The notes beneath the pieces were generated by a model, which searched no databases, was not told the origin of the DNA, and was given only the letters and a program-made list of their open reading frames with translations. This document shows, piece after piece, positions 34,511-43,396 of a stretch of 64,000 nucleotides of DNA. The DNA is taken from the NCBI GenBank assembly GCA_964600385.1, contig CAZRJC010000006.1, positions 49,753 through 113,752 on the forward strand. Reading direction: 5' to 3'. Origin of the DNA: DMER64 sp964600385. GTDB lineage: Bacteria > Bacteroidota > Bacteroidia > Bacteroidales > UBA932. The position numbers and the translations under genes were made by a program. How positions within the stretch are numbered: the stretch's first letter is position 1; each line of letters begins with the position of its first letter.

Positions 34511-35796
34511 AAGTGTTGATGTTCGGGTGGGAATTCCCGCCTCATATTGCAGGCGGTCTGGGTACAGCCTGTGACGGCCTTACAAGGGGACTGTCCAAAC
34601 AAAACGTGGAAGTGCTTTTTGTCATGCCCTCGGCATCGGGGGACGAAGATCAGAGTGCTGTCCGCATTATCAATGCCAGCGAAGTGGTTGCTTTCGAGAA
34701 AAAAGAAGAGGCACGGCAACTGTTTGACAACGTACATTTTCTGAAAGTCACCTCCAATCTGATTCCTTACATGGGACCCGATGAATTCGAGGAAGCCATA
34801 GATCTGGAAAGAGAAAAGGAATGGAACGAATTCAGGATTTCGTTCGGTAATAAATACAAATTTTCCGGGAAATACGGCAAGAATCTCATGGAAGAAGTCA
34901 TGCGTTATGCTCTGGTGGCGGCTTCCATTGCCCGGCAGTATGATTTTGACATCATTCATGCCCACGACTGGCTCACTTACATGGCAGGCATTGCTGCAAA
35001 AAAAATATCCGGGAAACCGCTGGTCATTCATGTTCATGCCACCGAGTTCGACCGGTCGGGCGAAAATATCAATACCCAGGTATACGACCTGGAAAAAAGA
35101 GGGATGGAGCAGGCAGACCGGGTGATTGCCGTAAGTAACCTGACCCGCGACATAGTCATCAGAAAATACCATATTGCTCCTGAAAAAGTGGTGACCGTTC
35201 ATAATGCGGTTGATTTCAAAACGGCCGAGAGCCGCACCATCGAAAGAGGAGTTCCCGAAAAGATCGTGACCTTCCTGGGACGGATAACGTATCAGAAGGG
35301 TCCTGAATATTTCATTGAGGCGGCCTATAAAGTGTTGCAGAAATGCAAGAATGTACGGTTTGTAATGGCCGGAAGCGGCGATATGTTCAACCGTTCGGTA
35401 CGCCGGGTGGCCAAACTGGGTATTTCCAATCATTTTCATTTTACCGGATTTCTCAGGGGCGATGATGTCAAGAACATGTTCGCATACTCGGATGTGTATG
35501 TGATGCCTTCTGTTTCTGAACCTTTTGGTATTTCCCCGCTGGAAGCCATGAGGGCCAATGTGCCTACCATCATATCCAAACAGTCTGGGGTGGCAGAGGT
35601 GCTCAACCATGCCATAAAAGTCGATTTCTGGGACGTGAATGCCCTGGCAGATGCTATTTTCGGATTGCTTAACTATCCTGCGCTCTCCCGCATGACCGTA
35701 CGCTGCGGTCTGGAAGAAGTCAACGCGATGAAATGGGACAATGCTGCGTTGAAAGTGAAAAACATATACGAATCTGTTTTGAACGAAAAAGCTTAA
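34507..35796 (+). CDS. GT4/GT5-type glycosyltransferase of the glycogen cluster
   Basis: 429-residue retaining GT-B enzyme. The N-terminus MKVLMFGWEFPPHIAGGLGTACDGL has the nucleotide-sugar loop of starch/glycogen synthases. The C-terminal lobe begins VTFLGRITYQKGPEYFIEA and has the E-x7-E motif PSVSEPFGISPLEAM. In many Bacteroidales the same gene lies between debranching enzyme and GH57, where it is thought to make the alpha-1,4 glucan chain. The start at 34507 is fixed by overlap with the upstream stop; 34435 would add 24 unrelated residues. Confidence 0.88.
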   Translation: MKVLMFGWEFPPHIAGGLGTACDGLTRGLSKQNVEVLFVMPSASGDEDQSAVRIINASEVVAFEKKEEARQLFDNVHFLKVTSNLIPYMGPDEFEEAIDLEREKEWNEFRISFGNKYKFSGKYGKNLMEEVMRYALVAASIARQYDFDIIHAHDWLTYMAGIAAKKISGKPLVIHVHATEFDRSGENINTQVYDLEKRGMEQADRVIAVSNLTRDIVIRKYHIAPEKVVTVHNAVDFKTAESRTIERGVPEKIVTFLGRITYQKGPEYFIEAAYKVLQKCKNVRFVMAGSGDMFNRSVRRVAKLGISNHFHFTGFLRGDDVKNMFAYSDVYVMPSVSEPFGISPLEAMRANVPTIISKQSGVAEVLNHAIKVDFWDVNALADAIFGLLNYPALSRMTVRCGLEEVNAMKWDNAALKVKNIYESVLNEKA

Positions 35797-35806
35797 ATTA
35801 AGAGAT

Positions 35807-36991
35807 ATGAAAAAGACCCTTTGTTTGTACTTTCAGGTACACCAGCCTTACAGACTGCGTCAATACCGTTTCTTTGACATCGGAAAAAATTCGTATTACT
35901 ACGATGATTTTGCGAACAAAACCATCATGAACAGGGTCGCAAACCGTTGCTACCTGCCGGTTAACAATCTGTTGGCCGATCTTATCAAAAAATACAACGG
36001 GGCATTCAAGGTGGCCTTTTCCATAAGCGGGATAGCCATTGAACAGATGGAACAGTATGCACCGGCAGCACTTGAATCGTTTAAAGAACTGTCAAAGACC
36101 GGTTGTGTGGAATTCCTGGCAGAAACCTACTCCCATTCGTTGTCTTCGCTCATCTCTCCGCGCAAGTTCAAGGACCAGGTGGCCATGCATGTCAATACGG
36201 TTGAAGAGCACTTTGGCATGAAACCCACCGCTTTCAGGAACACGGAACTGATCTATTCAGATACGATTGGCGAGATGGTGGCCGATATGGGTTTTACCAC
36301 CATGCTTACAGAAGGGGCGCGCCACATAATGGGCTGGAAGAGCCCCAACTATTTATATGTTAATGCCATAAATCCCAAATTGAAACTGTTGCTCAGGAAT
36401 TTCAGACTGAGCGACGATATTGCTTTTCGTTTTTCCAACCGCAGTTGGGGAGACTGGCCGCTGACCGCCGAGAAATATGCCGGCTGGCTGGCACAGGCCC
36501 TGGAAAAGGATGATATTGTGAATGTGTTTATGGATTATGAAAGCTTTGGCGAACATCAGCCGACCGAATCGGGAATCTTCGATTTCCTGGCGGCACTGCC
36601 GGGCATGATCCTTAACCATGCCAACACAGAAATACTCACGCCTTCGGAATCGGCCAAAAAGCATCAGCCTATTGCCCCGTTGCATGTACCTTATGCCATT
36701 TCGTGGGCCGATGAGGAAAGGGATGTGAGTGCATGGCTTGGAAACGAACTGCAGCAGGAGGCATTCAGCAATTTGTATAAACTGGAAGATCCTGTCCGTG
36801 ACAGCAATGATACCGTTTTGCAGAGGGATTTCAGAAGGCTGCAGGCCAGCGACCATTTTTATTATATGTGTACCAAGTTCTTCTCCGACGGAGATGTACA
36901 TAAATACTTTAATCCTTACGATACGCCCTACGAGGCGTTTATTAATTACATGAATGTGTTGAGCGACCTTACGCTCCGCGTGCCAAAATAG
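35807..36991 (+). CDS. Glycoside hydrolase family 57 protein
   Basis: GH57 (alpha-amylase, 4-alpha-glucanotransferase or branching-type) enzyme of 394 residues with N-terminal LYFQVHQPYRLRQYRFFDIG, FAETYSHSLSSL-like FLAETYSHS and FRNTELIYSD (catalytic Glu region), and FMDYESFGEHQ with the acid Asp. It acts on the alpha-glucan made or degraded by the neighbours. Exact specificity cannot be fixed. It lies 10 bp downstream of the GT gene and 10 bp upstream of the fusion gene. Confidence 0.9.
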   Translation: MKKTLCLYFQVHQPYRLRQYRFFDIGKNSYYYDDFANKTIMNRVANRCYLPVNNLLADLIKKYNGAFKVAFSISGIAIEQMEQYAPAALESFKELSKTGCVEFLAETYSHSLSSLISPRKFKDQVAMHVNTVEEHFGMKPTAFRNTELIYSDTIGEMVADMGFTTMLTEGARHIMGWKSPNYLYVNAINPKLKLLLRNFRLSDDIAFRFSNRSWGDWPLTAEKYAGWLAQALEKDDIVNVFMDYESFGEHQPTESGIFDFLAALPGMILNHANTEILTPSESAKKHQPIAPLHVPYAISWADEERDVSAWLGNELQQEAFSNLYKLEDPVRDSNDTVLQRDFRRLQASDHFYYMCTKFFSDGDVHKYFNPYDTPYEAFINYMNVLSDLTLRVPK

Positions 36992-37001
36992 ATAGAATGA
37001 T

Positions 37002-40000
37002 ATGATGAGTGAAATGAATTTGATCCCCGACTATTTGTTTGAAGTGAGTTGGGAAGTGTGTAACAAGGTGGGGGGAATACATACCGTAATTGCCACTAAA
37101 GCGCTGAATATGTCCAGACAAATGGATAACAGGCATATTCTGATTGGGCCTGACGTGTGGCGGGAGACAAAACAGAACCCCGAATTTTTGGAAGATAACA
37201 GACTGCTGCGTCCCTGGCGGGACAAGGCAGCCCAGGAAGGCCTGAGAATCAGGGTCGGACGCTGGAATGTGGCAGGCAATCCCATTGTGGTATTGGTTGA
37301 TTTCACATCGTATATTGCCAGAAAAGACGAGATCTTTACCGATTTCTGGAAACGTTTTAAACTCGATTCCATAAGCGGGCAGTGGGATTATATTGAACCC
37401 GCCCTGTTCGGGTATGCATCGGGCATTGTCATTGAAAGTTTTGTCAGGTTCAATCTGGCCCCGCACCATAAAAGCGTGGCCCAGTTCCATGAATGGATGA
37501 CCGGAACCGGCCTGCTTTATCTCAAGACATGCAAATTGCTGATAGCTACTGCTTTTACCACGCATGCCACAGTCCTGGGCCGCAGTATTGCGGGAAACAT
37601 GCTGCCTCTTTACGACCAGATGGAAAATTACAACCCGGCTGAAAAGGCCCGGGAATACAATGTAATAGCCAAACACTCCCTGGAGAAAACGGCAGCTGTC
37701 CATGCCGATGTGTTTACCACCGTGAGCGATATCACCTCCCGTGAGTGCTCTCATTTCCTTGAAAAGGACATAGACATTGTGACACCCAACGGATTTGAGA
37801 ACAGTTTCACTCCTTCCGACGACCAATACCCGGTCTGGGTGGCCAACGGAAAAGCAAAGCTTAAAGAAATTGCCGGGTCGCTGCTGAAAGAGAAAACGGA
37901 CGATAACGCTCTTATGGTAGGCATCAGTGGCCGCTATGAATTCAAAAACAAGGGAGTGGATGTCTTTATTGAGGCATTGGCCGGTCTGAACAAAAAACTC
38001 GGCGAAGGGGACCGCCAGATTCTGGCATTCTTCATGGTTCCTGCCGGCCACAGGGGACCCAGGAAGAATTACGATGACCTGTATACTACCCATTACCTGA
38101 ACGATCACGACAACGATCCTTCCATTAAAATGTTCCGGGAAACCGGTTTGCTGAACAGCAGCAAAAACCGTGTGAAAGTGTTCTTTATTCCCTGTTATCT
38201 TGATGGAAACGACGGATTTGTGAACATGACATATTACGAACTGCTGGCCGGACTGGATTTGTCTGTATTCCCATCCTATTACGAACCCTGGGGATACACA
38301 CCGCTGGAAAGCCTGGCATTCAGGGTTCCCACTGTAACCACTTCGCTGGCAGGATTCGGCCTGTGGGTTGATAAACAATATAAGGAGGCCCATCCGGGCA
38401 TTGAGATAATCCACAGGGACGACAGAAACCGTAACAATGTGGTAACCGCTATTGCACAGGTTATTGAAAGGATTTCCGGGTACGATGCCGCACAGGCCGC
38501 TGCCGTAAAGGCAAATGCCAGGGATGTCTCTTCCATTGCATTATGGGACAATTTCCTTACCTATTACACCAAAGCCTATGCTATTGCACTTGGCAAGATA
38601 GTGGGGGACCTGGAAAAATTCCCCGTCAAAAGGGACGAGTGCTTCTTTATTCGCCACGATCACTGGCATTCTGCCCCCAGCTGGTTCCCGGTCACCATAC
38701 AGAAACAATTGCCTTACCGGCTCATTTTCCTTGAAATTTTGTCCAAGAACCTTTGGTGGTCATGGAACCAGGAAGCCATTGACCTGTTTGCAGGCATAGA
38801 TCCCGAGCTTTGGATCAAAGCAGAAAAGAATCCTATCATCCTGCTGGACATGATTTCGCTCAAAAAATACAATGCTCTGGAAAAAAACACGGCTTTTCTG
38901 GCCCGCCTCGACGCGGTGCAGGATCAGTTTGAAGAATACATGAGGGCCAAGGAAACCATGACGGGGCCGAGTGTAGCTTACTTCAGCATGGAATACGGTC
39001 TGGACTGGTCTTTGAAGATCTATTCGGGAGGTCTGGGCATACTTGCCGGTGACTACCTGAAAGAAGCCTCTGACAAAGCCGTACCCATGACAGCCGTAGG
39101 GCTCCTGTACCGGTATGGCTATTTTCGCCAGCAACTATCGGCGCAGGGAGATCAGGTAAGTGAGCGTGAGGTGATAGATTTCCAGAAGATACCGGCCATC
39201 CCTGTTCGTGACGAGAATGATAAATGGGCTACCGTAAGCATTGCCTTTCCGGGACGAAATCTCTACGCCAGGATCTGGAGGGTTGATGTAGGCCGTACCG
39301 AGTTATATCTTCTCGATACCGATATGGATGAAAACCTGCCCGAAGACCGTTCCATTACACATCAGCTTTACGGAGGTGACTGGGAAAACCGTCTGAAACA
39401 GGAGCTGCTGCTGGGTGTGGGAGGAATAAGGTTGCTGCGGATCCTGGGTAAGGATGCCGATGTATACCATTGCAACGAAGGCCACGCCGCCTTTATCGGT
39501 CTGGAAAGAATGCGTGAATACGTCACCCGCGACAAGCTTTCCTTTGATGAAGCCAGGGAAGTGGTGCGTTCTTCGTCGCTGTTCACAACACATACGCCCG
39601 TACCGGCCGGTCATGACGCGTTTTCCGAAGATATGCTCCGGCCCTATTTCTCGCACTATCCCGTGAGGCTCGAGACAAGCTGGGAGATGCTTATGAGCCT
39701 TGGAAAATCGGATCCGTGTGATGTACACGAAAAATTTTCCATGAGCTACCTGGCGGCCAATTTGTCGCAGGAGATCAACGGTGTGAGCATGTTGCACGGA
39801 CGCGTAAGCCAGGAAATCCTGAATCCGCTCTGGCCCGGATATCTGCCGGAAGAGTCGCATGTGGGTTATGTTACAAACGGCGTACACTACCAGACCTGGA
39901 CGGCACGTGAATGGCAGGAGATTCATACCCGTGAATTCGGAGAAGCATTCGGAACCCATCATTACGACAAGCAATGTTTTGAATCGTTCCTGAAAGTTAG

Positions 40001-41213
40001 TGACAAGGAAGTCTGGAGCGTGCGGAATCAGTTAAGATCCAGATTGATTACCCGCATTGTACAGGAATTCTCGAGCACCGTTCAGGCACCGTCGTGCTAC
40101 TCGCCCCAGGAAGTGGTATCCATTCGCGGCAACCTCAGAAAGGAAATCCTGACCATTGGATTTGCCCGCCGGTTTGCCACCTACAAGAGAGCACACCTGC
40201 TGTTCAGCAACCTGGACCGGCTGAATGCGATCATAAACAATCCGGACATGCCCGTGCAGTTTCTGTTTGCCGGCAAGGCCCATCCCGATGATAAAGCCGG
40301 TCAGGACCTTATAAAACGCATCATTGAAATATCCCGCATGCCTCAATTCCTTGGGAAGATCCTATTCATACCCAACTACAATATGGGTGTGGCCAAGATG
40401 CTTGTGCAGGGCGTGGATGTATGGATGAATACTCCCACCAGACCGCTGGAAGCTTCGGGAACCAGCGGGGAAAAAGCGGCCATGAACGGAGTGATGCACC
40501 TGAGTGTGCTGGACGGATGGTGGGTTGAAGGCTACCGTCAGGGTGCCGGCTGGGCACTGCCCAGGGAAAGGACCTATGAGAACCAGCAATACCAGGACGA
40601 AATGGATGCGGCTACCATTTACAACCTGCTCGAAAGCGAAATAGTGCCAATGTTCTATAAGCGGAATGTCATGGGGATTCCCGAAGCCTGGGTACAGTAC
40701 ATTAAGAATACCGTGGCTTTTGTGGCCGGTAATTTCACCACCAACCGCATGATGTCCGATTATGAAAAACAATATTACCAGCCGCTGAACAATCGTTACC
40801 ACAAAATGATTGAAGAAGATTACGCGCTGGCACGTGAACTGGCTTTTTGGAAAACGAGGGTGCAACGCGAATGGGAATCGGTGGAGGTTATATCGTATGT
40901 ACATCCCAATGAGAACAACGAAGTGCTGAGTCTGGGAGCCGAGCATGAGTCGAAGGTGCAGCTTTACCTGGGAACCCTTTCGGCAGAAGATGTGGGAGTT
41001 GAAATGGTTATCACCACACGCGATAAAAACGACCGTATTGTCATTGATGAGATAATACCTTTCCAGTTGGAACATTTTGCCAACAGCGAAGCTACCTTTA
41101 CCTGCAGACTGATTCCTCAGACGGCCGGTGGCTACTACATAGCGGCACGCGTTTATGCTAAAAATGATAAATTACCACATAGACAAGATTTTGCATTAGT
41201 AAAATGGTTGTAG
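37002..41213 (+). CDS. Fused GT3-like glycogen synthase and GT35 alpha-glucan phosphorylase
   Basis: 1403-residue two-enzyme protein. The N-terminal half (about 5-560) is of the animal/fungal GT3 glycogen synthase type: YLFEVSWEVCNKVGGIHTVI, QFHEWMTGTGLLYLK, TTHATVLGR and FPSYYEPWGYTPLES. The C-terminal half (about 580-1300) is a short-type glucan phosphorylase: YFSMEYGL, YSGGLGILAGDYLKEASD, YHCNEGHAAFIGLER, FTTHTPVPAGHD, GKAHPDDKAGQDL, and the PLP site SGEKAAMNG with Lys1158. Synthesis and phosphorolysis are thus carried on one chain. The last 10 bp overlap ribF. A start at 37002 or 37005 is equally possible. Confidence 0.92.
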   Translation: MMSEMNLIPDYLFEVSWEVCNKVGGIHTVIATKALNMSRQMDNRHILIGPDVWRETKQNPEFLEDNRLLRPWRDKAAQEGLRIRVGRWNVAGNPIVVLVDFTSYIARKDEIFTDFWKRFKLDSISGQWDYIEPALFGYASGIVIESFVRFNLAPHHKSVAQFHEWMTGTGLLYLKTCKLLIATAFTTHATVLGRSIAGNMLPLYDQMENYNPAEKAREYNVIAKHSLEKTAAVHADVFTTVSDITSRECSHFLEKDIDIVTPNGFENSFTPSDDQYPVWVANGKAKLKEIAGSLLKEKTDDNALMVGISGRYEFKNKGVDVFIEALAGLNKKLGEGDRQILAFFMVPAGHRGPRKNYDDLYTTHYLNDHDNDPSIKMFRETGLLNSSKNRVKVFFIPCYLDGNDGFVNMTYYELLAGLDLSVFPSYYEPWGYTPLESLAFRVPTVTTSLAGFGLWVDKQYKEAHPGIEIIHRDDRNRNNVVTAIAQVIERISGYDAAQAAAVKANARDVSSIALWDNFLTYYTKAYAIALGKIVGDLEKFPVKRDECFFIRHDHWHSAPSWFPVTIQKQLPYRLIFLEILSKNLWWSWNQEAIDLFAGIDPELWIKAEKNPIILLDMISLKKYNALEKNTAFLARLDAVQDQFEEYMRAKETMTGPSVAYFSMEYGLDWSLKIYSGGLGILAGDYLKEASDKAVPMTAVGLLYRYGYFRQQLSAQGDQVSEREVIDFQKIPAIPVRDENDKWATVSIAFPGRNLYARIWRVDVGRTELYLLDTDMDENLPEDRSITHQLYGGDWENRLKQELLLGVGGIRLLRILGKDADVYHCNEGHAAFIGLERMREYVTRDKLSFDEAREVVRSSSLFTTHTPVPAGHDAFSEDMLRPYFSHYPVRLETSWEMLMSLGKSDPCDVHEKFSMSYLAANLSQEINGVSMLHGRVSQEILNPLWPGYLPEESHVGYVTNGVHYQTWTAREWQEIHTREFGEAFGTHHYDKQCFESFLKVSDKEVWSVRNQLRSRLITRIVQEFSSTVQAPSCYSPQEVVSIRGNLRKEILTIGFARRFATYKRAHLLFSNLDRLNAIINNPDMPVQFLFAGKAHPDDKAGQDLIKRIIEISRMPQFLGKILFIPNYNMGVAKMLVQGVDVWMNTPTRPLEASGTSGEKAAMNGVMHLSVLDGWWVEGYRQGAGWALPRERTYENQQYQDEMDAATIYNLLESEIVPMFYKRNVMGIPEAWVQYIKNTVAFVAGNFTTNRMMSDYEKQYYQPLNNRYHKMIEEDYALARELAFWKTRVQREWESVEVISYVHPNENNEVLSLGAEHESKVQLYLGTLSAEDVGVEMVITTRDKNDRIVIDEIIPFQLEHFANSEATFTCRLIPQTAGGYYIAARVYAKNDKLPHRQDFALVKWL

Positions 41214-42082
41214 CAGCAACAGGTTTTTTTGATGGAGTGCACCTGGGACACAAAGCGGTCCTGGATTGCCTTACCGCCACGGCCTCAGAAAGGGGGGCCC
41301 AAAGTGCGGTAATCACTTTCTGGCCGCATCCGCGGGCCGTGCTGCAAAAAGATGCAGCCGGATTCCGGCTGCTTACCTCACTGGATGAAAAACGCTCGCT
41401 GATCATGGACAAAGGAGTGGATGCCTTTCATGTGTTGCCTTTCAACAAGGATTTTTCGCAGGTCTCCGCCAAATCGTTCTTTACCGATTACCTTCAGAAG
41501 ATTTATCATGTAGATGCGCTGGTCATCGGTTATAATCACCGCCTGGGAAAAGACGTGCCGAATGCCAGGGAAGCCATGCGTTGCGAGGCTGCCTCGGTGG
41601 GACTGGAGCTCATTGATGTCCCCGAGTTCTTTTTTGACGGGTGCAATCATATAAGTTCCACGAAGATCCGCGCGGCTTTATCGCAGGGCTCCATAGAAAC
41701 GGCCAACCAGTGGCTCGGTTATCCGTATCAGCTCCACGGCGTTGTGGTGCAAGGCAACCGGATGGGGCGGACCATGGGCTTTCCCACAGCCAATATGGAA
41801 CTGTACGAACCGCTCAAGCAGTTGCCGGCCAACGGGGTCTACGGAGTGAATGCCCGGGTGAACGGCCGCTGGTACAAAGGGATGACCAACATCGGCTGCA
41901 GACCTACCATAGCCAACACCACCACACGTACCATTGAAACACATATCTTTGACTTTGACGAAGATATTTACGGACTGGAAATCGTGGTCCGGTTCCTGAA
42001 ACGTCACAGGCAGGAAATAGTATTTCCTTCCGTAGATGCATTAAAACAGCAATTGGAAAAAGATAAACAGGCATTATTATGA
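41204..42082 (+). CDS. ribF: Bifunctional riboflavin kinase/FAD synthetase
   Basis: Makes FMN and FAD. The N-terminal FAD synthetase has the nucleotidyltransferase HxGH-like motif GFFDGVHLGHKAVL and ALVIGYNHRLGKDVPN, ending with SSTKIRAALSQG. The C-terminal riboflavin kinase has GNRMGRTMGFPTANM, GVYGVNARVNGRWYKGMTNIG and the ETHIFDFDEDIYG motif. The length of 292 aa is on the short side. The start overlaps the phosphorylase stop by 10 bp and the stop overlaps the DUF4834 ATG. Confidence 0.95.
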   Translation: MVVAATGFFDGVHLGHKAVLDCLTATASERGAQSAVITFWPHPRAVLQKDAAGFRLLTSLDEKRSLIMDKGVDAFHVLPFNKDFSQVSAKSFFTDYLQKIYHVDALVIGYNHRLGKDVPNAREAMRCEAASVGLELIDVPEFFFDGCNHISSTKIRAALSQGSIETANQWLGYPYQLHGVVVQGNRMGRTMGFPTANMELYEPLKQLPANGVYGVNARVNGRWYKGMTNIGCRPTIANTTTRTIETHIFDFDEDIYGLEIVVRFLKRHRQEIVFPSVDALKQQLEKDKQALL

Positions 42083-42429
42083 AATCCGAATCGATATTCA
42101 CACTCGTCATGACGGTTCTGGCCGTTGGGCTGGGTATTTACAACAACATCCAGAAGGCAAAAAAACGTGAGCAACAGGCCAGACGTACTGTTTATGAAGA
42201 ACCTGACCGTGAAGAGCCATACCGCAGGCCTGAGTTTCAGCCGTCTGTGGCTGTGGAAACCGGACCGACCGCGTATTCGGAAGGCGAAAGGCTTTTGAAG
42301 GACGATCCCCATGATGTCTCTGTACATGAGGAACAAAAAAAACCTAAATCGCGCAAGTACGGCTTTAATGCCAAGGAAGCCGTTTTATTTTCAGAAATCA
42401 TTCGTCCGAAGTTTGACGAATTTGGTTGA
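42079..42429 (+). CDS. DUF4834-like small membrane protein
   Basis: 116 residues: an N-terminal hydrophobic span (ESIFTLVMTVLAVGLGIYN), a basic stretch (KAKKREQQARR), a Pro/Glu-rich middle and a C-terminal conserved patch (YGFNAKEAVLFSEIIRPKFDEF). This resembles DUF4834-type and related proteins found next to ribF in Bacteroidales; the function is unknown. The ATGA overlap with ribF supports translation. Confidence 0.65.
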   Translation: MKSESIFTLVMTVLAVGLGIYNNIQKAKKREQQARRTVYEEPDREEPYRRPEFQPSVAVETGPTAYSEGERLLKDDPHDVSVHEEQKKPKSRKYGFNAKEAVLFSEIIRPKFDEFG

Positions 42430-42452
42430 TTCATAAAGAAGTATTATATTTG
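42421..42452 (+). promoter_or_regulatory. Strong consensus promoter for greA
   Basis: TTTG (42421-42424), a 20-bp spacer and TATATTTG (42445-42452) match the full Bacteroides -33/-7 consensus. If initiation is 4-5 nt past the box, the transcript begins at the first base of the leader hairpin at 42457. The -33 part lies in the last codons of the DUF4834-like gene. Confidence 0.7.
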
Positions 42453-42456
42453 TGTC

Positions 42457-42488
42457 AAGAAGAGTCCTGCTAACACAGGGTTCTTCTT
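42457..42488 (+). promoter_or_regulatory. 5'-terminal leader hairpin of greA
   Basis: The arms 42457-42469 and 42476-42488 pair over 13 bp (seven A-T/G-C pairs, two G-T wobbles, then four more pairs) around the loop CTAACA. The hairpin starts at the predicted +1 and ends 29 nt before the greA ATG. The downstream sequence is T-rich (GCTTTATTTT). It could be a 5' stabiliser, an attenuator of greA, or an upstream-gene terminator. Confidence 0.6.
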
Positions 42489-42517
42489 CTGCTTTATTTT
42501 ATACTAAAAACATTGCT

Positions 42518-42991
42518 ATGTCCAAGACTCATTATCTCACAGCCGAAGGGCTTGAGAAACTTAAGGAAGAATTGAATCAATTGACGTCTGTTGAAAGGGA
42601 GGCTGCCGCTCGTGCCATTGCCGAGGCCAGGGACAAAGGAGACCTGTCTGAAAACGCAGAATACGATGCTGCAAAAGATGCCCAGGGACTTCTTGAGCTG
42701 AGGATTGCCAACCTGCAGACATTGATTGCCAATGCCAGGGTTGTGGATGAGTCCAGACTGAATACCAAGGTCGTGCAGATCATGAATAAGGTCAGGATCC
42801 GCAACTGCAAGAACAATTCCATTATGGAAGTCACATTGGTAGGGGAGAGTGAAGCCAACCTGGCAGAGGGCAGACTGGCCGTTTCTTCTCCCATAGGAAA
42901 AGGCCTTCTGGGCAAAAAGAAAGGTGAGATCGCTCCGGTCAATACCCCTTCGGGAGTCATACAGTTTGAAATTTTAGATATTGCAAAATAA
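42518..42991 (+). CDS. greA: Transcription elongation factor GreA
   Basis: Stimulates transcript cleavage by backtracked RNA polymerase. The N-terminal coiled coil carries YLTAEGLEKLKEELNQLTSVER and the tip acidic residues in ARDKGDLSENAEYDAAKDAQG. The C-terminal FKBP-like domain has ISVSSPIGKGLLGKKKGE-type text and TPSGVIQFEILDI. The start at 42518 (MSKTHYL) gives 157 residues; the longer frame from 42452 runs through the promoter and hairpin. It is followed 1 bp later by the HIT gene. Confidence 0.95.
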   Translation: MSKTHYLTAEGLEKLKEELNQLTSVEREAAARAIAEARDKGDLSENAEYDAAKDAQGLLELRIANLQTLIANARVVDESRLNTKVVQIMNKVRIRNCKNNSIMEVTLVGESEANLAEGRLAVSSPIGKGLLGKKKGEIAPVNTPSGVIQFEILDIAK

Positions 42992-42992
42992 C

Positions 42993-43388
42993 ATGGCAAG
43001 CATTTTTTCCCGTATAGTTGCCGGAGAAATACCGTCATACAAGATTGCAGAGGACGACAGGTTCTATGCTTTTCTTGACATCAGTCCCAAGAGACCCGGT
43101 CACACACTGGTCATTCCTAAAAAAGAAGTGGATTACATCTTTGATATCGATCCGGCCGATCTGGGCGATATGTTTGTTTTTGCGCAAAGAGTGGCAAAAG
43201 CCATCAAGAAGGCCATCCCCTGCAAACGCGTGGGAGTTGCGGTGCTTGGGCTGGAAGTGCCTCATGCGCATATCCACCTGATCCCCCTGCAAAAGGAAAC
43301 GGATATGAACCTGCAACAGCCCAAATGCGATCTGTCTCCGGATCAGATGGCTGAAATCTGCCGGAGTATTGTCCAACAATTTGAATAA
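42993..43388 (+). CDS. HIT family (HINT-type) protein
   Basis: 131-residue nucleotide-binding phosphoramidase or hydrolase. The N-terminus FSRIVAGEIPSYKIAEDDRFYAFLDI and the histidine triad PHAHIHLIP near residue 90 are diagnostic; the catalytic His is the middle one of the triad. Unlike typical HINTs it lacks N-terminal Cys zinc ligands. It follows greA by 1 bp, a common pairing in Bacteroidota. Confidence 0.93.
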   Translation: MASIFSRIVAGEIPSYKIAEDDRFYAFLDISPKRPGHTLVIPKKEVDYIFDIDPADLGDMFVFAQRVAKAIKKAIPCKRVGVAVLGLEVPHAHIHLIPLQKETDMNLQQPKCDLSPDQMAEICRSIVQQFE

Positions 43389-43396
43389 TTAAACAT

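Noticed and set aside
34420..35610. 396-aa open frame opposite the glycosyltransferase gene
   Set aside because: Antisense of a conserved gene whose reading frame is certain.
36969..38414. 481-aa open frame on the minus strand opposite the start of the synthase-phosphorylase gene
   Set aside because: Antisense shadow of a strongly conserved coding sequence; no family resemblance and no promoter or neighbour logic.
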